The notes beneath the pieces are model-generated. The model did no database searches and was not told the DNA's origin. It saw only the letters and a list, made by a program, of their open reading frames with translations. DNA of 64,000 nt from an uncultured Flavobacteriales bacterium (GTDB lineage: Bacteria > Bacteroidota > Bacteroidia > Flavobacteriales_D > Crocinitomicaceae): contig CAJQPA010000003.1 in assembly GCA_905480145.1 (NCBI GenBank), positions 28,763 through 92,762 of the forward strand. The letters are read 5' to 3'. Positions 10,027 to 17,900 of this stretch are shown here, piece after piece (within the stretch, counting starts at the first letter, position 1; each line of letters starts with the position of its first letter). A program made the position numbers and the translations under genes.

Positions 10027-10059
10027 AAAAAACCCCGATTAATCTATGATCAATCGGGG
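10027..10059 (-). terminator. Intrinsic terminator after the exbB-exbD cluster
   Basis: CCCCGATT (10033-10040) and AATCGGGG (10052-10059) form a perfect 8-bp stem with an 11-nt loop. On the minus strand it is followed by six T (10032-10027). Confidence 0.9.
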
Positions 10060-10079
10060 TTTGGATAATTATAATTTTC

Positions 10080-10601
10080 CTATTTTTTAATCTCCCCATC
10101 TACCGCGTATGCAATAGATAAAGCATCAATTTTTTGCAACTCTTTACGAATATCAAAAATAGTACCAGTCGGTGCTCCTTCATCTGCTTTAACACATGTG
10201 ATTACTGACTCTATTCCTTTCGTAATTTTACTCTTTTTTGCTTCAAACTTGTCCGACTTCCAGTTTCGAATCGCATTCGTGCTGTATAAGTCATCAGGAG
10301 TAGACTGAACTACGTTATCCATAAATAACATATATTCCATTCCAATTGATCTATACCTAGCTGCTCTGGCAGCGTTTAATGGTTTACCCAGATATAAAAA
10401 GTCAATTTCAGAACGTTGTTTATATGGAGTCATATCAGCAGCTTCTACACCTGTTGGTTTTACAACCTTCACTGTAGGGTCTGTCTCTTTACTAGTTGTA
10501 GCAACCATAAAGAAAAATAACAACATAAATACAATATCCGGTAAAGATGAAGTGTTAATTCCAGGTGCGGGTTTACCGCCATCTTTTTTAAATTTTGACA
10601 T
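10080..10601 (-). CDS. ExbD/TolR-family protein (second copy)
   Basis: Proton-channel partner of ExbB/TolQ, 173 residues. A short cytoplasmic N-terminus precedes one membrane helix with the conserved channel Asp (TSSLPDIVFMLLFFFMVATTS, residues about 19-40). The rest is periplasmic. It lies 12 nt after the longer ExbD gene. The periplasmic part contains a roughly 60-residue stretch (YLGKPLNAARAARYRSIGMEY and onward) before the usual C-terminal fold (VITCVKADEGAPTGTIFDIRKELQ). Confidence 0.9.
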   Translation of the reverse strand: MSKFKKDGGKPAPGINTSSLPDIVFMLLFFFMVATTSKETDPTVKVVKPTGVEAADMTPYKQRSEIDFLYLGKPLNAARAARYRSIGMEYMLFMDNVVQSTPDDLYSTNAIRNWKSDKFEAKKSKITKGIESVITCVKADEGAPTGTIFDIRKELQKIDALSIAYAVDGEIKK

Positions 10602-10613
10602 AGCTAATATGTT

Positions 10614-11369
10614 TTAAACTTTTGGTGTAACCTCGATGATTCTGTCTGGATACAAAATTTTCAACAAATCAATTTTCTCTTTGTCTTTCAATTTTTCATC
10701 CATTGAATATCTGCTTAAGATATTCTTGTATGACTCTCCAAAGATCTTCATTGAGGAATCGTTACGCAGTTCGTAAATCGCTTCTTCAATCTCCGATTGA
10801 ATCTTTGCAAACAACTCATATTTCGTTGCTTTCATGACTTCAATACGAATGTGAGCTTGAAAATGAATTTCTGGCAACGTTTCTTTACCATACATTTCAA
10901 TCGCAGTTAATTTCTTTTCCCATTCAGCAACTTGACGCTGTTTGAACTCAATAATTGTAGCAAGTGCATCCGGTGTGTTTTCAACAGCCTCTGCTTGCTC
11001 AATTGCTTGATCCAAAGAAATTTCAATGTCCTTTTTCGATATCTTCGAATACATCGGAAATGAATTCAAACCATCGTTTTTAATCTCATTCTTTTGATAG
11101 AATTCAACTATTTTTTCAGAGATCTCATCTGGATTTTGCATGTATTCTCCACGCACCATTAATTGATTTTGAGCATTTGCTTTAATTGCACAAATGTTTC
11201 TTGGTTCAATTGGAGGTGGCACATCTTGCGTTGATATTAACTTAGGAATATTACGTACATACGCTTTATCCTTATCCATTGTTGTCGTTACCAAGAAAAA
11301 TATTAATAGTAAGAAAGCGATATCCGCCATCGAACCAGCATTTACTTCAGGTATGTCGCGCTTTGCCAT
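10614..11369 (-). CDS. ExbD/TolR-family protein with long periplasmic domain
   Basis: ExbD-type protein of 251 residues, clearly longer than the usual 130-180. The membrane helix near residues 11-35 carries the channel Asp (NAGSMADIAFLLLIFFLVTTT). The periplasmic part begins ISTQDVPPPIEPRNICAIKANAQNQLMV and contains an inserted charged helical region (about residues 100-175, including EQAEAVENTPDALATIIEFK) before a normal ExbD C-terminus. It sits between the 4-TM protein and the second ExbD, with 12-nt gaps on both sides, so one operon is likely. Confidence 0.88.
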   Translation of the reverse strand: MAKRDIPEVNAGSMADIAFLLLIFFLVTTTMDKDKAYVRNIPKLISTQDVPPPIEPRNICAIKANAQNQLMVRGEYMQNPDEISEKIVEFYQKNEIKNDGLNSFPMYSKISKKDIEISLDQAIEQAEAVENTPDALATIIEFKQRQVAEWEKKLTAIEMYGKETLPEIHFQAHIRIEVMKATKYELFAKIQSEIEEAIYELRNDSSMKIFGESYKNILSRYSMDEKLKDKEKIDLLKILYPDRIIEVTPKV

Positions 11370-11381
11370 ATTAATTTTTTT

Positions 11382-11855
11382 TTATTTCTTAATCATCGCC
11401 ATTATCGGAGATGCTACTGCTGCAATAACCGCAACAACAATTAGAATAATAACTAAATATAATCCCGCTGAAGTCGAGTTGATTGTTCCTTGAGCAACCT
11501 GCACATCATCTGCCAATTGTAACGAACTGTTAGAATCAGATGTTCCCGCTACTAATAAAATTAGATAAAGAACCAATGATGCAACTAATCCAATAATTGA
11601 CATGACTGTTTTCTTAGGGTTAGAAATTAATTGAAACACAAAGAATAACAATATTAATCCAACACCCGCAAACATTAAGAAGCCAGTAAATCCAATTGAG
11701 AATCCCATTTTAGCTCCGTCACGAAACGACTCTTGTTCTTCTACTGTACTGTTCATGTCTGCTCCATTGAAAAGGAATAAACATGCCAATACGCCAATTG
11801 CAACTAATGCAATTTTAAGAACACTCATATACAAATTGAGCTTTTTAGTATCCAT
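11382..11855 (-). CDS. Four-helix membrane protein of the ExbB/ExbD cluster
   Basis: 157 residues with four predicted membrane helices (about 8-30, 50-78, 85-106, 128-155). There is no recognisable family motif. An acidic loop lies after helix 1 (MNSTVEEQESFRDGAKMG). Its place between exbB and the two exbD genes, with gaps of 45 and 12 nt, suggests an accessory subunit of the proton channel. I recall small membrane proteins in similar Bacteroidota clusters, but I cannot name a domain. Confidence 0.75.
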   Translation of the reverse strand: MDTKKLNLYMSVLKIALVAIGVLACLFLFNGADMNSTVEEQESFRDGAKMGFSIGFTGFLMFAGVGLILLFFVFQLISNPKKTVMSIIGLVASLVLYLILLVAGTSDSNSSLQLADDVQVAQGTINSTSAGLYLVIILIVVAVIAAVASPIMAMIKK

Positions 11856-11900
11856 ACTATTTAATAATTATAGTTAATAAATATAATCTAATGCTCTTGC

Positions 11901-12734
11901 TTAGACTTTAGCAACTTTGTGCTTTAACATCATATCCACTAATGAGATTGACGCATCTTCCATTTCGTTTACTATACCATCCACTTTAGACACGATGTAA
12001 TTGTAAAAAACTTGAAGGATAATTGCTGCAATAAGACCAAAAACTGTTGTTAAAAGCGATACCTTAATACCACCAGCAACTGTAATTGGAGAAACTTGTC
12101 CATCTTCAATAATCTTATCAAAGGCGAAAATCATTCCGATTACTGTTCCCAAGAAACCAAGCATAGGTGCCAATGCAATAAACAAAGATAACCAAGTAAG
12201 ACCCTTTTCTAGAAGTCCCATTTGAACACCACCATATGATACAACTGATTTTTCAGCCATTTCAATACCTTCATCAGCTCTATCTAGACCTTGGTAAAAA
12301 ATAGAAGCAATAGGTCCTCTTGTATTACGACAAACATCTTTCGCAGCTTCAACACCACCGCTTTTCAACGCTGATTCAACATCCTCTAGAAACTTACTTG
12401 TGTTAATAGTAGAAAGGTTTAAGTATACAATTCTTTCTATTGATAATGCTAAACCAATAATTAAACAAATTAATACTGGAGTCATCCATAATGGAGCACC
12501 TTCAATATACTTTTGCTTTAATGTTTGTACGAAGCTAAGTTCTTCTTTCTTGTCATCTTCAATAGCTGTAGCCATGTCATCACCTGCATCTTTTGCAGCT
12601 TCAGCTGGTGTTTCTATTTCTGTCTCAACTGGAGCAACTGCTGATTCGACCTCTGTTGAATCGGCAAAAGAAAAGTTTACTAAACCAAAAATCATTGCCG
12701 CTGCAATAACAAATGAACTAAATGTTTTTTTCAT
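11901..12734 (-). CDS. exbB: MotA/TolQ/ExbB-type proton channel protein with signal-like N-terminus
   Basis: 277 residues. The N-terminus looks like a signal sequence (MKKTFSSFVIAAAMIFGLVN...FADS), followed by a Glu/Ala-rich linker (residues about 25-65). The channel part starts with the first true membrane helix (WMTPVLICLIIGLALSIERI). The cytoplasmic region has AAKDVCRNTRGPIASIFYQGL, and the last two helices carry the family motif (LAPMLGFLGTVIGMIFAFDKI; GGIKVSLLTTVFGLIAAI). It is first in the leftward four-gene operon and probably energises a TonB-like or other periplasm-spanning process. Confidence 0.92.
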   Translation of the reverse strand: MKKTFSSFVIAAAMIFGLVNFSFADSTEVESAVAPVETEIETPAEAAKDAGDDMATAIEDDKKEELSFVQTLKQKYIEGAPLWMTPVLICLIIGLALSIERIVYLNLSTINTSKFLEDVESALKSGGVEAAKDVCRNTRGPIASIFYQGLDRADEGIEMAEKSVVSYGGVQMGLLEKGLTWLSLFIALAPMLGFLGTVIGMIFAFDKIIEDGQVSPITVAGGIKVSLLTTVFGLIAAIILQVFYNYIVSKVDGIVNEMEDASISLVDMMLKHKVAKV

Positions 12735-12778
12735 GTTCTAAAAGATTAATTAATCGTGTTCTAAGTTTATAATTTAGC

Positions 12779-12786
12779 CAAATTTA
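12779..12786 (-). promoter_or_regulatory. Possible -7 element for the exbB operon
   Basis: TAAATTTG on the minus strand fits TAnnTTTG and lies about 45 nt before the exbB ATG. No well-placed -33 TTTG is seen, so confidence is limited. Confidence 0.4.
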
Positions 12787-12807
12787 ATAAAAAATATTTC
12801 ACAACAC

Positions 12808-12852
12808 CACTCAATGTTAAATAATGAAGTAATCCATGCACATTATTGAGTG
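12808..12852. promoter_or_regulatory. Nested inverted repeats between exbB and the HTH gene
   Basis: CACTCAAT (12808-12815) is repeated inverted as ATTGAGTG (12845-12852). An inner pair, AATAATG (12820-12826) and CATTATT (12841-12847), overlaps it. This symmetric element lies in the divergent intergenic region and could be an operator or alternative RNA hairpins. It is not followed by a T-run, so it is not a terminator. Confidence 0.4.
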
Positions 12853-12918
12853 AACGGAAAACTGAGAATTGAATTTTAATCGTAAATTCATACTCAAAAT
12901 ATTTAGGACAACCACTAT

Positions 12919-13932
12919 ATGATAAACGATCATCAAGCAACTATTTTCGCGCTAATTAAACAGAACATGAATCCGAAAGACTCTCTTGGACAGGTTGTTG
13001 GAGAAGTTTTAAGTCTTAGTTCTGATGCTGTTTACCGAAGATATAGAGGCGAGACACATTTGACTATTTTTGAATTAGAAAAGTTGTCCAAAGCCTTTTC
13101 TTTCTCTTTGGATTCTATTTTTGGAATGAATAAAAATATGGTTTTGTTTAACTTTAAACCTCTTGATGAATATGATTTCAGCATGGATATTTACCTTCAA
13201 GACATGTTGGATAATGTCAAATTACTCAAAGCTCAAAAAAATCCTGAACTAATTTTAACCATTGACAACACACCTTTTCTCCAACTCCTAAATTACCCTC
13301 ATTTAATCCGATTCAAGCTGTTTTTTTGGGCAAAAACGTACTTACGCCTTAAAGAGTATGAAAACATAGATTTTGGGTATGAGAAAATCTCATCTAAAAC
13401 TTTCGATACTGGTTTAGAACTATTGAAGACATACAATTCTATTCCATCAAAAGAAATCTATGATCCTGAACTATTGAGAGGGTTCGCTCGGGAAATCTAT
13501 TACTACTATCACTCTCGTTTAATTAAAGATGCTGAATACGCTCTTTATCTATTGGAAGTATTAGATCGTTTTCTGGATCACTTAAAAGCACAAGCCGTTG
13601 TTGGAAAGAAATTCGTCTCTAAATCGACTCCGCCTGCTTATGGAAATGATTTTGAGATGTACTTCAATGAAACAAACAACGGAAATAGCTCTATTTTTTA
13701 CAGATCAGATGCAGGTCAAGGATTGTACATCTCTCACAATATGTTGAATTACGTGCACACTACCGACAAAACTTATCTTGATGACAGTAATAATTTCATT
13801 AAAAAGCAATTGAACAATTCAAGTATCATGAGCACAACGAATGAAAAAGATAGAAATAATTATTTTTTCCAAGTAAAAAAAATGATTGATGGCATACGTA
13901 AGAAAATTGAAACTGAATCAAGTGAGGCATAG
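12919..13932 (+). CDS. HTH-domain protein, uncharacterised
   Basis: 337 residues. The first 60 or so resemble an XRE/lambda-repressor-like helix-turn-helix (SLGQVVGEVLSLSSDAVYRRYRGE followed by TIFELEKLSKAF). The remaining 270 residues are mostly helical, rich in Tyr, Phe and Lys, and lack a family motif I recognise; there is no signal peptide or membrane helix. The most likely role is a cytoplasmic transcription factor with a sensor or dimerisation domain. It is divergent from exbB and stands alone, with a terminator 77 nt downstream. Confidence 0.65.
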   Translation: MINDHQATIFALIKQNMNPKDSLGQVVGEVLSLSSDAVYRRYRGETHLTIFELEKLSKAFSFSLDSIFGMNKNMVLFNFKPLDEYDFSMDIYLQDMLDNVKLLKAQKNPELILTIDNTPFLQLLNYPHLIRFKLFFWAKTYLRLKEYENIDFGYEKISSKTFDTGLELLKTYNSIPSKEIYDPELLRGFAREIYYYYHSRLIKDAEYALYLLEVLDRFLDHLKAQAVVGKKFVSKSTPPAYGNDFEMYFNETNNGNSSIFYRSDAGQGLYISHNMLNYVHTTDKTYLDDSNNFIKKQLNNSSIMSTTNEKDRNNYFFQVKKMIDGIRKKIETESSEA

Positions 13933-14008
13933 TTTTTCCTATCATTTTTGCTAACTCAACATCTTAAACTTCTTGGTTTTCACCCAGTGATTTAACATTG
14001 CATTGAAT

Positions 14009-14042
14009 AAAAAATGCCGGACCAATAAGCCCAGCATTTTTT
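14009..14042. terminator. Bidirectional terminator between convergent genes
   Basis: AAAAAATGC (14009-14017) pairs with GCATTTTTT (14034-14042); two inner G-C pairs extend the stem. Both strands end in a T-run, serving the HTH gene from the left and porP from the right. Confidence 0.8.
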
Positions 14043-14079
14043 CATATTTATTGTTTTGAACTAGATCGACTTCAAGAAT

Positions 14080-14994
14080 TTAATTCATTGAAGCTCTGTT
14101 TTTCTTTTTAGAAGGAATTGCATATTTGACCATCACTTCATGTGAACCGTTAGAATATTTAGCAACGTTTGACAATGTGAAATCAAAAGCATAACCAATT
14201 GTTACAACATCTTCGTACGAATATTGAAGATACACAGAAGCAAAACCTAAAGATTTATAACCGAGCCCTAGTCCTATGATTTTTTTATACGTGGCCATCA
14301 CGTTTATATCTCCCTGAGGATTAATGTGCTGCGTATATTTACCCAGAACATTTGCTTGAAGATCAAAATCTTTGTTCAATTCAAATGTATATCCTGCATT
14401 CAAATAGTAGTTAGAAACTGTTGATGACAAGTCTTGTGAAGAAATACCCATTGGACTTTCGTTATTAAACGATAAAATTCGAGGAACAGAAATACCAACA
14501 TGATATTTTTCTGTATAATAATGAACCCCAACTCCTAGTCTCGGAAGAGCCACGGTTCTTTTTTGATCATCAAACATAACATCTCCATCCCAGTATGTCA
14601 GTCGACTATAATCTGTTGTGTAAATATCAGCTCCAGCATCAATACCAAACGCAAGCTTATGATTTTCATTCAATTTCAAGCTGTAGCTATAATTAACAGC
14701 TAAACTATTCATTGTTGTGGCTCCAATTTGGTCCATAAAAACATAACCTCCTAATCCCATATTCAATTCTTTTAAAGAATTCTCATAAAGAATACCCCCC
14801 GTTAATGGAGAGCCCTCAAAACCTGCCCACTGTTTTCTGAACAAAGCAGTAATGTTTTGTGTCCCTTCGGTTCCTGTCGCTGCAGGATTATAAAATGAAT
14901 TCGCTTCAAAATAATTAGTAAACGAGTATTCTTGTTGTGCTATAGCACTCAATCCAATTATAGAAATAATTGTTGTTAGTATTAAACTTTTCAT
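14080..14994 (-). CDS. PorP/SprF-family T9SS outer-membrane protein
   Basis: 304 residues with a signal peptide (MKSLILTTIISIIGLSAIAQ) and the family start QQEYSFTNYFEANSFYNPAATG, then RKQWAGFEGSP. The rest is a run of alternating beta strands typical of an outer-membrane barrel. PorP/SprF proteins work with type IX secretion and are commonly encoded next to a cargo protein with a type-B C-terminal sorting domain. That is the case here: it lies 2 nt after the giant SprB-repeat gene. I infer that it serves surface delivery or anchoring of that protein. Confidence 0.92.
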   Translation of the reverse strand: MKSLILTTIISIIGLSAIAQQEYSFTNYFEANSFYNPAATGTEGTQNITALFRKQWAGFEGSPLTGGILYENSLKELNMGLGGYVFMDQIGATTMNSLAVNYSYSLKLNENHKLAFGIDAGADIYTTDYSRLTYWDGDVMFDDQKRTVALPRLGVGVHYYTEKYHVGISVPRILSFNNESPMGISSQDLSSTVSNYYLNAGYTFELNKDFDLQANVLGKYTQHINPQGDINVMATYKKIIGLGLGYKSLGFASVYLQYSYEDVVTIGYAFDFTLSNVAKYSNGSHEVMVKYAIPSKKKNRASMN

Positions 14995-14996
14995 AA

Positions 14997-17900
14997 TTAG
15001 TGTTTTTTAATGTGAACGTATGTTGATCTTTCAATTTCTCCTCCGTTGATTTCTAACAAAACAAAATATACGGCATCAGGAATTACTTCCCCATTCATGT
15101 TTTCTCCTCCCCAAGTATTATTATAACCTGTAGTTTCATAAACGATGTTACCCCATCTATTATAGACCTGAAATGTATTGTCAGGATAGGCGTCTATTCC
15201 ACGAATTAAGTATGTGTCATTGGAGAAATCATTGTTTGGTGAAAAAGCTGATGGTAATTCCAAATTTAAAGGTTGCGTCAATTCAATAGAAGCATTAGCA
15301 AGACAACCCAAAGCATCTTCAACCGTTAATGTGTAAGTAACATCTCCAGCCAAACCGTCTATGTCTTCTGTCACATCTCCATTCGACCAAGAATAGCTAT
15401 AGGATTGCGTACCCCCTTGAACCGTAGCATCTATACTCCCATCATTTTCACCAAATAATGTAATGTTATGATTATGGAAATTCACCGGGGATTCTAAAGT
15501 TATTATTAAAGAATCTGGTTCTGTCAAAGTATAAGTGCCATATTGAGCACAACCATTTTCATCAATAATCCCAACGGTATAGATTCCATCGGTTAATCCA
15601 TTAATGTCTTGAGTTGTTTCAGAAGTTGACCAATTATAATTATATGGTTCAGAACCTCCTGTTAACTCAACATCAATTGAGCCATTATCAAAATTAAAAC
15701 ATGAAGCATCGGTAATAACACTCGACAACATTAAAGAATCTGGCTCATTTAGTATGATCGAATGGGTTGTTTTACACCCATTGACGTGCGTAACTATAAC
15801 CGTATAAGTCCCAGCAATTAAATTTGACAAATCTTCTGTATCATTATTATCTCCCGTTCCATCGTTGTCCCAATCAAAAGTATAATCAGTAGAACCTCCA
15901 GCTATATTATAATCAATTGATCCATTATTGAAGCCGAAACAACTAATTTCATCCCCAGAAGAGTAAACGGAAGTTGTGTATGACTGAACAGCTGTAATTG
16001 GCTCTGTAAGAGTTATCGTTTCAGAAACGAAACAACCATTAATATCTGTAGCAGTAACGTTATAAGTTCCCGCTGTCAAATTTTCTTGATCTTCATTACC
16101 GTTAACGATACCACTTCCATCAGCTGAAGTCCAATCGAAAACGTATCCTCCGGACCCACCTCCAACTGTATATTCAATTGAGCCATCATCGTATCCAAAA
16201 CATGTGATATTATCTCCTGAAGGATAAACAAAAGGAGTGTTTGATTGCGTAAGAGCTGTTGGCTCTGTTAAAGTAATTGAAGATGATAATTTACATCCGT
16301 TCAAATCCGTTGCAAGAACATCATATGTTCCAGCCGATAAACCTGACTGATCTTCAGCAGAAGCTGAAAGACCCGAACCATCAACCGTAGACCATGCGTA
16401 TACGTATCCAGGTGAACCAGCACCGAATGAATAATCAATTGAACCGTTACTCAATCCATTACAGCTAATGTTATCTCCAGAAGCATACGTGAATGGAGTA
16501 TTAGATTGCGTAAGAGCTGTTGGCTCTGTTAAAGTAATTGAAGATGATAATGTACATCCGTTCAAATCCGTTGCAAGAACATCATATGTTCCAGCCGATA
16601 AACCTGACTGATCTTCAGCAGAAGCTGAAAGACCTGAACCATCAACCGTAGACCATTCGTATACGTATCCAGGTGAACCAGCACTGAATGAATAATCAAT
16701 TGAACCATTACTCAATCCATTACAGCTAATGTTATCTCCTGAAGCATAAGCTGCAGTTGTAAATGATTGCGTTAACGCAGTAGGCTCTGTCAATGTGACA
16801 TTATCAACTATTTGACAACCTGCTGCATCTTCTACAGTTACTGAATAACTTGTAGCTGATAAACCACCATTCATAGGAGTTATAGTTCCGTCATTCCATA
16901 AATAAGAATATACTCCAGTTCCACCACTGGCAGTTGCTGTTGCCTCACCATCAGTGAATCCATTACAAGAAATGTCTTCTCCATTATAATTACTTGTTAT
17001 AGTTGCACTTGCTGCAAAAACATCCGGTAAAACAATGGCATAAGCCTCTGATAAACATCCCTTAGTATCTTGAGCAACTATTTGATATGAAGTGTTTATT
17101 GGCAATAAAGCTGAATAAACCCCTGACAAACCAAAAGAAACTCCATTATCTGTTGAAATTAAATAGTCCGCTGTTCCGCCGCTAACATTAACTGATATTG
17201 TTTCATCAGTATCACCTACTCCATAACAAACATTAAATGTAACATCATCAATTACCAAGGATGGATCTATCGAAATAGGATATGTTTGAGAAAGACATCC
17301 ATTTATATCTTTTACAACAATATCATAATTTTGATTAATATTCAATAATAAGGAGTAATCCCCATATGCTCCATAAAGAGTTCCTCCATCAGTTGAAATT
17401 GCATAATTACCATTCCCACCGTTTGGTATAACATCAACCTGAGTTTGAGTATCCCCAGGAACTGGACAATTAATAACAATATCATCCGCCACAACTAAAG
17501 TTGGTTCTGAAACAAGAATTGTCATTGGATTTGAAAGTCCACAAGAATTGCCGTCAGTCACACTTAAAATATAACCTCCAACATCGATCCCAGACAAATC
17601 TTCGCTAACCGCTCCATTAGACCAATCATAAGAATACGTCTGAGTTCCACCGGTTACTGTAATATCAATAGCAGCATCAGTTCCTTCGAAGCATGTTACA
17701 TGACTTACTACATAAGTTACTTTAACAGTGTCCGGGTCCGTTAATAATATACTATTAGATTCAGAACATCCATTGACATCTTGAATAGTTACTGAATAAG
17801 AACCTTCGGGTAAATTAATTAAATCTTCTGTGCTCTGGCCGTTACTCCATAAGTAAGAAACATATGGGTAAGTACCTCCATTTATTGTCATATCAATTGT

